Counted from the stretch's first letter, positions 1-8,680 are shown. The stretch is 37,631 bases of DNA from Pleurocapsa sp. MO_226.B13 (GCA_030064795.1 JASJEI010000056.1:1-37631); one strand, 5' to 3'. Program-made: numbers and translations. Notes: generated from the letters alone by a model not told the origin.

Positions 1-2
1 CT

Positions 3-53
3 GTTTTTCATCAACAAGCAGATGAAATTATGGATTTGTTAAGAAATATTTAA
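3..53 (+). CDS. C-terminal tail of an unidentified protein (truncated by window edge)
   Basis: An open frame enters from the left edge and ends at TAA 51-53, giving the tail VFHQQADEIMDLLRNI. The residues form a plausible amphipathic helix, but only 16 codons are visible, so no family can be named. It could also be a chance open frame. Confidence 0.3.
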   Translation, partial: VFHQQADEIMDLLRNI

Positions 54-152
54 CTTAATTGGCTTTTTTAAAAGTTTTTCTCAGCAAATAATTTCATTTT
101 TGCCAATCGAAGCTAAACTGTGAGCAGAAAAATTTCGACCGACTTTTGGTAA

Positions 153-584
153 ATGTCAAAAGCGCAGATGAACCAGACTACAATTGATCAACCAAGGTTG
201 CCAGTAATCTTAGTAGTTCGAGACAATGAGGCGAAATTAGCATTTGACTTTTCGCTCCTAGCTTCATTTAAGCAAATATATCTTTCTTTGAGCGAAAATA
301 GCCAAATCTTACTCTGGATACAGCAATACCAACCCGACTTAATTATTTTAGATCTTTCCTGGTCGGTAATAATCGATCGCGGTTTAGTTACGGCCTTGAG
401 ATTAGATTGGCTGACGCGCAATATTCCAATTCTGGTTATTAGCAATAATTTTTCCGCTCGACCGCAATTAGCAGAAAATCTAGACTATGATGCTTGTTTG
501 ATTAAACCCTACTCTACTACAAAATTAGAAAGATTGATTTGTTCTTTAGTATACAATCACCCTTGTCAAGCAAATGCTGGATGA
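153..584 (+). CDS. Orphan response-regulator receiver-like protein
   Basis: A 143-residue protein that is essentially one CheY-like receiver domain (residues ~17-135) with no output domain. The phospho-acceptor region LIILDLSW keeps the Asp. The conserved Lys is in CLIKPYS. The switch Thr/Ser position is the Ser of ILVISNN. The acidic pocket is weak: the usual DD/ED pair reads RDNE. It may therefore still accept phosphate, or act as a pseudo-receiver docking domain. No kinase gene lies beside it, and hemE follows after a 278-bp gap, so partners cannot be inferred from context. A second ATG lies five codons in (position 168) and could be the true start. The receiver fold is fairly certain, the role is unknown. 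Confidence 0.6.
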   Translation: MSKAQMNQTTIDQPRLPVILVVRDNEAKLAFDFSLLASFKQIYLSLSENSQILLWIQQYQPDLIILDLSWSVIIDRGLVTALRLDWLTRNIPILVISNNFSARPQLAENLDYDACLIKPYSTTKLERLICSLVYNHPCQANAG

Positions 585-631
585 GTCTATATTTATTTCT
601 GACCTCTGCTGTAGTGGCATGTCAAGCTTAA

Positions 632-752
632 TTTTAGGGATTAGAAAAGTCCACAGATTAACACAGATGGACGCAGATGATTTGTCTGCTGGATCGATAC
701 ACTTGGGTTTTTGATATGCAACCATCCAGTAGTGGCGTGTGCTGTATCTAAT
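632..752. repeat. Dispersed ~110-bp repeat, copy 1
   Basis: This stretch shares ordered blocks with 31554-31660: GAAAAGTCCACAGAT, then ACACAGATGGAC followed by CAGATGATTT, then GGTTTTTGATATGCA, then CTGTATCTAAT. The order is conserved and the spacers differ. It lies in the 278-bp gap before hemE, about 110 bp upstream of its start. It contains the 'ACACAGATG' style wording common in cyanobacterial intergenic repeats. Short ORFs read through it (for example on the minus strand) are artefacts of the repeat. The rest of the gap shows no gene. Confidence 0.6.
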
Positions 753-862
753 TTCTCTAGAAAGCTTCACATAATTATACAATCACCTGGGGCAATCAAA
801 CCCTTATGCAATGATAAGCTAGCAGATGCACTTTAAAAAAAATCTTAAAAGGAAATAATAAA

Positions 863-1924
863 ATGAGCGAGGTAAATGAAACGCCGTTATTATTAAGGGC
901 TGCCCGTGGCGAAATTTTGGAACGTCCTCCTGTCTGGATGATGCGTCAAGCAGGGAGATACATGAAAGCATACCGCGATTTGAGAGAAAAATATCCCAGT
1001 TTTCGCGATCGCTCTGAAATTCCCGAAGTGGCGATCGAAATCTCCTTACAGCCCTGGAAAGCGTTTCAACCCGACGGTGTAATTATGTTCTCTGACATTG
1101 TTACGCCTCTACCTGGTTTGGGGATCGAGATGGATATAGCCGAAGGCAAAGGCCCAATTATTAGCTCTGCGATCCGCACTCAGCAACAGATAGACGAACT
1201 ACACGAGCTTGAGCCATCCGAATCATTACCCTTTATTAAACCGATCTTACAAAGCTTACGTTCGGAAGTAGGCAACAAATCGACTGTCCTGGGGTTTGTC
1301 GGTGCGCCCTGGACGCTAGCAGCTTATGCCGTGGAAGGTAAAGGCTCAAAAACCTATGCCAACATCAAGGGGATGGCATTTTCCGAACCGACGATTTTGC
1401 ATCAGTTATTAAGTAAATTAGCCGATGCGATCGCTACTTATGTTTGTTACCAAATTGACTGTGGCGCGCAAGCGGTACAAATGTTCGATTCTTGGGCGGG
1501 GCAGCTATGTCCTCAAGATTACGAAACTTTTGCTCTACCCTATCAACAGCAGGTTTTCCGCAAAGTCAAACAAACTCACCCCGATACACCTTTAATTCTT
1601 TTGGTTAGCGGTAGTGCGGGTTTATTGGAGCGGATGACTAATTCTGGGGCAGATATTATTAATGTAGACTGGACGGTTGATATGGCTGAAGCCAGACAAA
1701 GACTGGGTAAAGAGATGAAGGTACAGGGAAATATCGATCCTGGAGTGTTATTTGGCTCTCATCAAACGATCCGCGATCGCATTTTGGATACTATCCGTAA
1801 AGCTGGCAACCAGGGACACATCCTTAATTTAGGACATGGTGTTTTAGTCGGCACTCCTGAAGATAATGTTCGTTATTTCTTTGAAACAGCTAAGCAAGCA
1901 GATCGATTATTGGCTCATGCTTAA
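863..1924 (+). CDS. hemE: Uroporphyrinogen decarboxylase
   Basis: Decarboxylates the four acetate side chains of uroporphyrinogen III to give coproporphyrinogen III, a cytosolic step shared by haem and chlorophyll synthesis. The 353-residue length is normal for the family. The N-terminal signature [17 protein letters not shown] (residues ~21-37) contains the substrate-binding Arg residues, and the second signature [18 protein letters not shown] is near residue 140. The catalytic Asp lies in [13 protein letters not shown] (~75-87), and [15 protein letters not shown] marks the C-terminal active-site region. The start is supported by AAGGAA upstream of ATG 863. The gene stands alone, and a palindrome follows its stop. 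Confidence 0.97.
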   Translation: MSEVNETPLLLRAARGEILERPPVWMMRQAGRYMKAYRDLREKYPSFRDRSEIPEVAIEISLQPWKAFQPDGVIMFSDIVTPLPGLGIEMDIAEGKGPIISSAIRTQQQIDELHELEPSESLPFIKPILQSLRSEVGNKSTVLGFVGAPWTLAAYAVEGKGSKTYANIKGMAFSEPTILHQLLSKLADAIATYVCYQIDCGAQAVQMFDSWAGQLCPQDYETFALPYQQQVFRKVKQTHPDTPLILLVSGSAGLLERMTNSGADIINVDWTVDMAEARQRLGKEMKVQGNIDPGVLFGSHQTIRDRILDTIRKAGNQGHILNLGHGVLVGTPEDNVRYFFETAKQADRLLAHA

Positions 1925-1943
1925 GTAAGCTTTAGGCCGTCTG

Positions 1944-1963
1944 AGGTGGGCATTTGCCCGCCT
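1944..1963 (+). terminator. Palindrome after hemE, possible terminator
   Basis: AGGTGGGC / GCCCGCCT forms an 8-bp stem with one G-T pair around an ATTT loop, 20 bp after the hemE stop. Only a short T run follows (GGTTTGAA), so termination is uncertain. A near-identical palindrome lies at 3714-3733, so this may be a dispersed repeat used as a terminator. Confidence 0.4.
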
Positions 1964-1993
1964 GGTTTGAATCTCAACATCAACTAATCGAGC

Positions 1994-2284
1994 TTAAATT
2001 TCAGGATGATTATGAGGAGCAATACAACCATCGGGAAGTAGAGCAATAGATAAAGCAGTAGAATGATATTTTATTTTGACGCGCTGGGCTTTGGTGTGTT
2101 CTATATCGATTACTTCGTGAATTTTAACGGGAATCACTCCGTTGGGAGGAAATGCCCACCAACTACCAGATTGATAAAAACGATCGGTATAGCCTTGTTG
2201 CTCGCACCATCTTTGGCATACCGCAGCAGCAGCAGCCTTAAGATTAGAATAAACAACGGTTGAATCGAAATTATCATTCATCAA
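1994..2284 (-). CDS. Hypothetical protein, 96 residues
   Basis: A small soluble protein I do not recognise. It has an Ala-rich helix near residues 14-24 with a WCEQQGY segment, then SGSWWAFPPNGVIPVKI, and a C-terminal strand-rich part ending HNHPEI. There is no signal peptide or membrane segment. The amino-acid make-up is protein-like, with Trp and Cys and no low complexity, and two adjacent ATG codons give the start. It converges on hemE and is followed upstream by the IsrB element, which has the same orientation. The function is unknown. Confidence 0.55.
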   Translation of the reverse strand: MMNDNFDSTVVYSNLKAAAAAVCQRWCEQQGYTDRFYQSGSWWAFPPNGVIPVKIHEVIDIEHTKAQRVKIKYHSTALSIALLPDGCIAPHNHPEI

Positions 2285-2302
2285 ACAATGTTTTTGTGGA
2301 TA

Positions 2303-2329
2303 CCCCTACCTCGGCTTGCCAGGTGGGGG
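2303..2329 (-). terminator. Hairpin downstream of isrB (element end or terminator)
   Basis: CCCCTACCT (2303-2311) pairs with AGGTGGGGG (2321-2329, one G-T pair), a 9-bp stem with a 9-nt loop, about 20 bp beyond the isrB stop. No clear T run follows on the minus strand, so a subterminal transposon hairpin is as likely as an intrinsic terminator. Confidence 0.4.
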
Positions 2330-2348
2330 AGGAAACAAAAACCAATAA

Positions 2349-3461
2349 CTAATTGGCAACGCTGAAATCATTTCCTCGTTTACAAATCAATCCTGTTGAG
2401 CGTTGCAACAACTGTACTTTGGATGCGGTGAACTGACCGATACGCCTCCAATTAGAATCGGATACTGAAATCTGATTCTTAGTATCGCCACTACACCAAC
2501 CGCGATCGGTGACACTAGCTTTGCTTGCTTCGACGTAATCACCCTTTCGGATCCGATTATGTCGGGTAACAGTACCACCATATTTGCGCCGACTTCCACC
2601 TTTTGAGGGAAGCATTAAATGTAACTGTCGTCTGGATATCGGTGGTCGGCGAATTACAAAAAACGGGGCATTAGTGATCTTAATCTTGCCTTGCCAGCAA
2701 TGACCATGACCTTGAGAATTTTCAAACGGCAAATAATCAATAAACTGAGTAGCAGCAAGAGTAATTCCGTCTACTGCGTGAGTTGCTGGAATCGCCTCCT
2801 TCTTGTTGATCTTCTGCTTGGGTAAACTCAAGTGCTTCCGAAAATTAGAAGTTTGCCAGCCAAATTTAGTCACAGTAGGGGCAATCTTATTTAACTGTTC
2901 GATTGCCCATTTTTGACCTACTTGAACAGGCGAAAAAGAACAGCCTTTAACTGTTTTTGCTTTGACATATTCGTAGACGATCGAGCTAATTGGATAAATT
3001 TTTGATAGCTCAGTTATGACCCGAATCTCAAGCAGTCTATTGGCTTTGATGCTTGGGGCTAGTTTGTTACCACGACGATTAGAAAAGCGTTTTTGTCTGT
3101 GGGCGCGAAGAGAAAACTCAACAGAGCGATTAATTCTTCTACCTCTTTTGGTCCGACGCATCATAGCTCTTTGCTCCATTCGCTTTTTAACTGTCTCAAA
3201 AGGCAGAAACAAATGAGCCGTAAACAAAGTAAATTGGCTCGACTGTAAACCTATACCAGAGTAATACTTGCCTGGATCGATGCCAGCTGAAATTGCTTGT
3301 TTTTCTCTACCACTAGGCTCGTCTATTAACTGAATGTAATAGACACCTAATTTGTTACGCTTACCAATAGCCTTGCCATCTCGCACCATCCGTCTGGCAC
3401 GACTGGTTTTGGTTGGCATCAGAGGTATTCCGTTTTTGTCTACTACTGGTACTCTTTGCAT
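2349..3461 (-). CDS. isrB: IsrB: HNH-less IscB-family RNA-guided nuclease homologue (RRXRR-domain protein)
   Basis: A 370-residue protein with IscB family architecture. The N-terminal PLMP motif (residues 13-16) is followed by the RRXRR region SRARRMVRDGKA. RuvC-I is in AGIDPGK (Asp62). The Arg-rich bridge helix spans ~98-131. RuvC-II is IVYEYVK (Glu164), and RuvC-III is THAVDG (His228, Asp231). Only ~64 residues separate RuvC-II from RuvC-III, with no HNH domain, so this is the IsrB form and not IscB. All three acidic RuvC residues are present, so nicking activity is plausible. Characterised IsrB proteins are omegaRNA-guided DNA nickases; that activity is inferred here. The C-terminal ~130 residues are basic and glycine-rich, fitting the target-interaction region. 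The start ATG 3461 follows directly from the structured leader. Confidence 0.85.
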   Translation of the reverse strand: MQRVPVVDKNGIPLMPTKTSRARRMVRDGKAIGKRNKLGVYYIQLIDEPSGREKQAISAGIDPGKYYSGIGLQSSQFTLFTAHLFLPFETVKKRMEQRAMMRRTKRGRRINRSVEFSLRAHRQKRFSNRRGNKLAPSIKANRLLEIRVITELSKIYPISSIVYEYVKAKTVKGCSFSPVQVGQKWAIEQLNKIAPTVTKFGWQTSNFRKHLSLPKQKINKKEAIPATHAVDGITLAATQFIDYLPFENSQGHGHCWQGKIKITNAPFFVIRRPPISRRQLHLMLPSKGGSRRKYGGTVTRHNRIRKGDYVEASKASVTDRGWCSGDTKNQISVSDSNWRRIGQFTASKVQLLQRSTGLICKRGNDFSVAN

Positions 3462-3680
3462 AAGAGATAATCCTATTTAAAGTGTTTAGTCCCTTCGACC
3501 ACCTGATTAACGATGTCCACCTATAGGATGAAATTCCACCCAGGAATTTTAGAGATAATCCGAACTAGGGAAACATTCGGAAGTCTGTACGATAATTAGG
3601 CTCAAGGTCTATTCAACTTTTCAAGTCAACTGGGTCTGACATTCTCCGTCCTCGCGCTAGCAGGGCGGAGTCGTTGAAAT
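3462..3680 (-). ncRNA. Putative omegaRNA (HEARO-type) of the IsrB element
   Basis: Read on the minus strand, ~215 nt upstream of isrB contain several possible stems. The first is a terminal hairpin CTCCG-C-CCT / AGG-A-CGGAG (3644-3670), followed by GACTT/AAGTT and then CCGAA/TTCGG. An 11-nt element GGATTATCTCT occurs twice (3549-3559 and 3466-3476), the second copy just before the start codon. Known IscB/IsrB omegaRNAs lie directly 5' of the nuclease gene, with the guide at their 5' end derived from flanking DNA. By that rule the guide here would be read from about 3671-3690. The ends and the fold are inferred by eye. Confidence 0.55.
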
Positions 3681-3713
3681 GATTCTCAGTAATAAAGCGA
3701 TCGCATCTTTTTG

Positions 3714-3736
3714 AGGTGGGCAAATGCCCACCTTTT
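3714..3736. terminator. Palindrome between isrB leader and ndhD
   Basis: AGGTGGGC (3714-3721) pairs perfectly with GCCCACCT (3726-3733) around AAAT. A short T run follows on the plus strand. It sits ~10 bp beyond the ndhD stop (minus strand), so it may end ndhD transcription although the T tract is on the other side. It is almost identical to the palindrome after hemE. Confidence 0.45.
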
Positions 3737-3744
3737 CTCACGAT

Positions 3745-5331
3745 TTAACGCGCTTCAATTTCAGGTGCAGTTAGAGACTGCATCGAATAAAGCTTAACTG
3801 GTGCTTGGGCTTCTTTGACCAAACTCGGTACAGAATTACGCATTTTTGCGGTAAGTTGACCGATACTCGAATCATAAATTTGAGTAATCACTTTGGGATA
3901 TAAGCCAATACCAATGACTGGAATCAACAAACAAGCAATAATAAATACTTCTCTAGGTTCGGCATCAATTAAATTAGTATGATCTACTAACTCTTTATTT
4001 TCAGGGCCATAAAGCATTTCGCGCAACATCGACAGCAAATAGATTGGAGTCAGAATTACCCCAACCGCAGCCAAGAAAACCACCGCTACTTTAAAAGAAG
4101 AACTATAGGCATCGCTGGTAGCAAAACCGACAAAAACCATTAATTCGGCAACAAAGCCACTCATTCCTGGTAGTGCTAAGGAAGCCAGAGAACAGGTAGT
4201 CCACATGGCAAAGATTTTTTTCATTTTTTGACCGACACCACCCATTTCATCGAGCATCAGAGTATGAGTGCGATCGTAGGTAGAACCGACCATAAAGAAG
4301 AGACTTGCCCCAATTAAACCATGAGAAATCATCTGTAGCATTGCCCCACTGGTACCCAAGTCGGTGAAAGAGGCAATACCAATCAAGACAAAGCCCATGT
4401 GAGAAATCGAAGAATAGGCAATTTTGCGCTTGAGATTGCGTTGGGCATAGGAAGTCAGGGCCGCATAAATAATATTAACTACCCCTAAAATCACCAAAAC
4501 AGGAGCAAAGAAAGCATGGGCATCGGGTAGCATTCCCGCATTCATCCGCAACAGGGCATATCCCCCCATCTTTAAGAGAATTCCCGCTAGTAACATATGG
4601 GCAGGGGCAGTAGCCTCACCATGAGCATCTGGCAGCCAGGTATGGAGGGGAAAAATCGGCAGCTTGACCCCGTAGGCGATCAAAAAGCCAGAATAGAGAA
4701 CCAATTCCAGATTCAAGGGATAATCTTTGGCGGCGATCGCGGTCATCTCAAAGGTAACGGTGTCGCCATAGAATGCCATCGTCAAGCCAGCAATCAAGAT
4801 AAACAGCGAACCACCTGCGGTATATAAAATAAATTTGGTGGCTGCATAAAGGCGTTTTTTTCCGCCCCAGATAGACAGGATCAGATATACGGGAACTAAT
4901 TCTAACTCCCAGACCAAGAAAAACAGCAACATATCTTGTACGGCAAACACGGCAATTTGTCCGCCATACATCGCCAACATCAGAAAATAGAACAGCTTGG
5001 GTTTATAGGTGACTGGCCAAGCAGCCATGATTGCTAGAGTAGTAATAAACCCCGTTAACAAAATCAACGGCATCGATAAGCCATCCGCACCCACAGACCA
5101 ATTGAGATCCAACTGTGGGATCCAAGGGTAGCTTTCTACTAACTGGAGATCGGGGTTACTAAAGTCATAGCCTTGATAAAAACCATAGACTACAACTATA
5201 AAATCAATTAAGCCAATAATTAGAGCATACCAACGTACCGTTTTACCTTCCTTGTCTGGGATAATCGGCACAAACAAAGATGCAACGATGGGAAATAAAA
5301 TACTGGTAGTTAACCAAGGAAAGTGTGTCAT
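3745..5331 (-). CDS. ndhD1: NAD(P)H-quinone oxidoreductase subunit 4 (NdhD1 type)
   Basis: A proton-pumping antiporter-like membrane subunit of the thylakoid NDH-1 complex, which carries respiration and cyclic electron flow around PSI. The 528-residue length fits. About 14 hydrophobic segments are visible. The conserved Glu of the antiporter-like subunits is in [16 protein letters not shown], and the conserved Lys/His region is [20 protein letters not shown]. The N-terminus ([15 protein letters not shown]) and [20 protein letters not shown] match my memory of NdhD1 rather than the CO2-uptake paralogues NdhD3/D4, so I assign it to NDH-1L; this paralogue call is inference. No ndhF lies next to it, so it is transcribed alone. 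The stop is followed by a palindrome. Confidence 0.93.
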   Translation of the reverse strand: MTHFPWLTTSILFPIVASLFVPIIPDKEGKTVRWYALIIGLIDFIVVVYGFYQGYDFSNPDLQLVESYPWIPQLDLNWSVGADGLSMPLILLTGFITTLAIMAAWPVTYKPKLFYFLMLAMYGGQIAVFAVQDMLLFFLVWELELVPVYLILSIWGGKKRLYAATKFILYTAGGSLFILIAGLTMAFYGDTVTFEMTAIAAKDYPLNLELVLYSGFLIAYGVKLPIFPLHTWLPDAHGEATAPAHMLLAGILLKMGGYALLRMNAGMLPDAHAFFAPVLVILGVVNIIYAALTSYAQRNLKRKIAYSSISHMGFVLIGIASFTDLGTSGAMLQMISHGLIGASLFFMVGSTYDRTHTLMLDEMGGVGQKMKKIFAMWTTCSLASLALPGMSGFVAELMVFVGFATSDAYSSSFKVAVVFLAAVGVILTPIYLLSMLREMLYGPENKELVDHTNLIDAEPREVFIIACLLIPVIGIGLYPKVITQIYDSSIGQLTAKMRNSVPSLVKEAQAPVKLYSMQSLTAPEIEAR

Positions 5332-5455
5332 ATATTCTAGAGAGCAAAATCTTTTTAGAGGTTTTACTTATAAATTTCTCTTGTTTATATGTTCCAAGGT
5401 ATTTAGAGAAATCCCCTGCATTCTTAACAAATTGTTTATCAAATCGCTTTTTTAA

Positions 5456-5955
5456 CCATTCCGACCGAGAAGTCCCGCGCTGTAATGCCTTTTGATGTAG
5501 CAGTCAGCATTGTATGGGAGAGGTCGGGTTGGCATTTTGATAGAAACTGGTTAATTTGCTATTCATGTAATCTTTACATAGCAATGGTTTCAGGTGTTGT
5601 ACAATACTTTCAAGTACTAGAAATCTAGCTACAAATTGCTGTAACTTAGTACAAAGCAACGCACCTAGAAAATTGAGATATGGGTTCGACAAAATAGTTT
5701 TGTCGGTAAAAATCTCAGCGCACTTAGATGTATGAGTATTTCCAAGATACGAGTAGTACAGATGGTCTATCGGGGAAAGTAAATTGACTGTCAAGTCGTA
5801 CTGTCGGGGATATCTGATAGCTGTCATATATCTAGACAAAGGCGCATAGTTCGCCGCATGTAGTGGCGTGGGGCAGTAAGCTCTCAGTCGCGAGATTGAG
5901 AAGCCAGCACCGTAATCTTTGATTCGGAGTCGGTCGAAGTCACCGGTTGCCTTAG
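5456..5955 (+). repeat. Intergenic stretch with two decayed TnpB-element-end-like motifs
   Basis: The 637-bp gap between ndhD and yaaW has no convincing gene. Two related strings occur about 430 bp apart: GAGAAGTCCCGCGCTGTAAT near 5467, enclosed by a CCGACC/GGTCGG pair (5460-5465 and 5521-5526), and GAGAAGCCAGCACCGTAATC near 5920, followed by GGTCGAAGTCACC. Such wording resembles the 3' ends of cyanobacterial IS200/IS605 tnpB elements as I remember them. No TnpB reading frame survives. A 111-residue minus-strand ORF (5504-5839) here looks non-coding. Confidence 0.25.
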
Positions 5956-5968
5956 TTTAAAACCAAAA

Positions 5969-6811
5969 CTAACCCAAAGCTAAATAGTCTTCGCGAATCA
6001 GGCGAATTTGCGCCAAGGTAAAGATAATCGGGATTACCCTAGCATAGTTGGTCGCGATCGCTTTCCAGCCCAAGTCAGCGACAAAATAGCCCCACATAAT
6101 TGGCCCCATCAAACTAAATACGCCCCTAGTCAGACTATAACGGGTTGCATTGACTGCCATTCCTCTTTTTGCTGCTTGTAGTGCTAGCTGATTGCCTAAA
6201 CCAGCCACCGCAGTTGTGCTACCTTTAAGTAACGCGGTCTTTGCTGCTTGATAAGTAGCGAAATGAATCGCAAACTGTTTGGCGATGTGTTTTAATAACC
6301 AAGATTTTAAAATAGTACTGACTGCAACGATTCCGCCACCCTTGAGAAGTATTCTGAGGGGATTGTGTTGCAACCCAATCGGTAATGGTTCGGGAGGATT
6401 AGCTTTGGCTAAGGCTGCACCGATTTGTGCTTGCAGAGAATATTGTTCTCGAAGCGGTAATTTATGCCAGGTTTTGCTGACAAGATGTAAAAAAATCTCC
6501 GCTTCAATATCGGTCGTATTCATTCTCTGGGAATAAGGAATCTTGAGATAGTGGCAGACTTTGATCAGTATTGTTCGATATGATAGTTCTTGAGTCCGCC
6601 CGCGCAAAACTGTCATTCCATCTGCTGCTAGGTAACGAAATCTCTCCTCTACGGCATCGAGCCATTCATCCCAATCTTGGCTTTGAATATATAGTGGTTC
6701 GGGGGTTTGCCAATAATCTAAAGGATTAAATCGACGACGAAACAATATTTGTGTTATCTGCTCTAGTTCTTCTTCTGTTGCCAAAGCCAATCCCGATCTT
6801 AGTTCGTCCAA
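5969..6811 (-). CDS. YaaW (UPF0174) family protein
   Basis: A ~280-residue protein of the YaaW/UPF0174 family, whose function is not established. The N-terminal half has DELRSGLALATEEELEQI, then FRRRFNPLDYW, and AVEERFRYLAADGMTVLRGR (~residues 50-75). This is an all-helical domain also found in other bacteria. The C-terminal half (residues ~155-280) is Ala/Gly-rich and hydrophobic and may associate with the membrane. Start choice: an upstream GTG at 6826 has no ribosome site, whereas GGAGGT lies 7 nt before TTG 6811 (inside the first codons of the longer form). I therefore prefer TTG, which also places the conserved DEL motif at the N-terminus. The kinase gene lies upstream on the same strand, 107 bp away, and could be cotranscribed. 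Confidence 0.75.
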   Translation of the reverse strand: MDELRSGLALATEEELEQITQILFRRRFNPLDYWQTPEPLYIQSQDWDEWLDAVEERFRYLAADGMTVLRGRTQELSYRTILIKVCHYLKIPYSQRMNTTDIEAEIFLHLVSKTWHKLPLREQYSLQAQIGAALAKANPPEPLPIGLQHNPLRILLKGGGIVAVSTILKSWLLKHIAKQFAIHFATYQAAKTALLKGSTTAVAGLGNQLALQAAKRGMAVNATRYSLTRGVFSLMGPIMWGYFVADLGWKAIATNYARVIPIIFTLAQIRLIREDYLALG

Positions 6812-6932
6812 TTCCGCTACCTCCACAACACCGTTTTTGCTAGACTAAATTGTTGACGTGATTCCATCTTGGATTATAGCGGAGAGTGATCAAGGCGACA
6901 CATACTAAATATTTCTCTAATCTTGTTGTTGC

Positions 6933-8222
6933 TTAAATTAATTGACCGCCGAAAATCGTGCCTAAAGCGATCGCTGTCAACCACAACAGTGACTTGAGCC
7001 TCGTACCCCCTTGTTTCCAGCGGGGAATTTGCCACCAAAAATAAGACAAGGTAAAGATCTCTGCTATGACGATCGTTGCTGAGATATCTACTGCTTCCCC
7101 CATTCCCCAAATCAAACCACTAGCTGCTACTAGTACTATAGGAACGCTTACCCCCAAAATGCCTCCCTGTAGTTTTGCCTGTGGATCTATTTTGGCGATT
7201 TCGATCGCTCCTAATTGGGTAATGCCGACGACAATAGCTGCTAATATGGCGATCGCGATATTGACAATTGTTGACTCTATATGATGGTCGATATAACCGA
7301 TTCCCCAAACGGCTACGGTGCTTAAACCAGCAATTGCTAATGTTCCTGTGACAATTTGAGGATTTACCACTGTACTTAATTCTGGCCGCTCGTTGAGTAC
7401 AATCTTACTGGATTGGGGTTCGGAATCGATTGACAATAGGGCTTGTTTGGCGACTAAGGCATTACTAAAACGTTCGCTAGCTTTGGCATTAGTCATTTTT
7501 TCCAGCCAGCCGAGTAATTGTTTGTCTAATTGGGGTAATAAAGCTTTGAGATCTAATTGATAAGGATTGTCTGTTGAGGCCAGTTCTTGAATTTCTCCAA
7601 TGCTTTGGTTCGATAAAAGGCAGACAAGCGTAACTCCCAAGCTGTATAAGTCTGAAGACAGAGTGGGTTTGACGATTTGTTCTGGCGCGATAAAGCCTGG
7701 CGTACCTTTAAAAACACTACTGGCAGAGATTTCTTTGCTACCCAAGCTGGCAAAACCAAAATCAATTAAATATGGATTTAGTTCATCATCCAAGAGAATG
7801 TTTTCTGGTTTGAGATCTCGGTGTAATATGGGAGGATTTTGTTGTTGTAAATAGATTAAAATATCTAGAATTTTTTGAGCGACTTGCTTAATTTGGGCCA
7901 ATGTCAACTGACGATAATTATTGAGACTAGAGGCTGGTATATATTCCTGAATCAGACAAAAACCATTCTCGGTTTCAATCCCATCTAAGTACTTAGGTAT
8001 GCCAATACAATCTAGTTTTTGCAAGATTTTTAGCTCTTGTTCGTAAGCTTTATAACCCGACCAAGTTGAATCTGCTACGGCAAAACAGAATTGCTTGATC
8101 GCTACGGTTTTTTGAGTATTTAAATCTGTTCCTTTCCAGGTAATCCGTCCTCCTTCTCGATTACATCCTAACTGAGTATTAATTTGATATCCATAGTCAC
8201 TTAAATCGGGGTAATCGCTCAT
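6933..8222 (-). CDS. Membrane-anchored Hanks-type serine/threonine protein kinase
   Basis: 429 residues. The N-terminal kinase domain (residues ~10-265) has a cyanobacterial-type glycine loop LGCNREGGR, the ATP-binding Lys43 in VAIKQF, the catalytic loop HRDLKPEN (134-141), DFG (154-156) and APE (179-181), so it should be active. The C-terminal part (~285-429) holds about five hydrophobic segments and no recognisable sensor domain, which puts the kinase domain in the cytosol and anchors it in a membrane. A 458-bp AT-rich gap lies upstream, so it has its own promoter. yaaW lies downstream on the same strand. Substrates cannot be deduced. Confidence 0.9.
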   Translation of the reverse strand: MSDYPDLSDYGYQINTQLGCNREGGRITWKGTDLNTQKTVAIKQFCFAVADSTWSGYKAYEQELKILQKLDCIGIPKYLDGIETENGFCLIQEYIPASSLNNYRQLTLAQIKQVAQKILDILIYLQQQNPPILHRDLKPENILLDDELNPYLIDFGFASLGSKEISASSVFKGTPGFIAPEQIVKPTLSSDLYSLGVTLVCLLSNQSIGEIQELASTDNPYQLDLKALLPQLDKQLLGWLEKMTNAKASERFSNALVAKQALLSIDSEPQSSKIVLNERPELSTVVNPQIVTGTLAIAGLSTVAVWGIGYIDHHIESTIVNIAIAILAAIVVGITQLGAIEIAKIDPQAKLQGGILGVSVPIVLVAASGLIWGMGEAVDISATIVIAEIFTLSYFWWQIPRWKQGGTRLKSLLWLTAIALGTIFGGQLI

Positions 8223-8680
8223 TTTAAGCTTTTTTAGTAGTAGTTATTTAAAAGTTTTGCTGGTTTCTAAATTTTGACCTCCAACTATTTTAGTTGCAAG
8301 TATTTATGACCAATAATAGCTTTTTTAGCCAAGTTTCCGCTTTTTGGTTCGGAATGTTTGGTATCCTTGATAACTTTTTATATTACAAGTAGCAATATAA
8401 AACGAGCTCGCGGTTTTAAGACGCTATACACTTTTGACAATATTTCTTTATAAAAAAATGAAATTGTTTGGTTATTGTTCGAGTTATATTTTAACGTAGT
8501 TAGAGAATAGACAAAAATAATAACAAATAGAGAAAACTAAGATAACAAAGACTAACATCACCAATGTAATCGAAGCCAACCAAATATAAAATAAATTTTA
8601 AATTTAGAAGAATTATGGCTTTTGACTATTAGTTAATCAATTAAAAAATAGTTAACCTAAATCCATGTTTATAACCATAT
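8223..8680. other. 458-bp AT-rich intergenic region between divergent genes
   Basis: This separates the kinase gene (minus) from the response-regulator pair (plus). It must hold both promoters. It is very AT-rich near 8440-8660 with several TATAAA/TATATT-like strings, but I cannot assign boxes with confidence. I see no RNA gene or repeat. Confidence 0.4.

Larger units (their letters stand above)
2300..3680 (-). mobile_element. IscB-family (IsrB) IS200/IS605-like element, no transposase
   Basis: The unit consists of an isrB gene (2349-3461), a structured leader that fits omegaRNA (3462-3680), and a hairpin beyond the 3' end of the gene (2303-2329). No TnpA-type Y1 or serine transposase is present, as is usual for non-autonomous IscB/TnpB relatives mobilised in trans. 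The exact ends are inferred from the hairpins, because I cannot see a target-site comparison. Two similar GGTGGGC palindromes (1944-1963, 3714-3733) bracket the unit plus one hypothetical gene. Confidence 0.55.

Noticed and set aside
546..782. 78-residue minus-strand ORF before hemE
   Set aside because: Most of it is the dispersed repeat read backwards.
3712..3736. Palindrome as a definite ndhD terminator
   Set aside because: The T run lies on the plus-strand side, opposite to ndhD transcription, so it was kept only as a possible terminator or repeat.
5504..5839. 111-residue minus-strand ORF
   Set aside because: It shows no recognisable motif or ribosome site, its composition resembles random sequence, and it runs through a repeat-rich gap.
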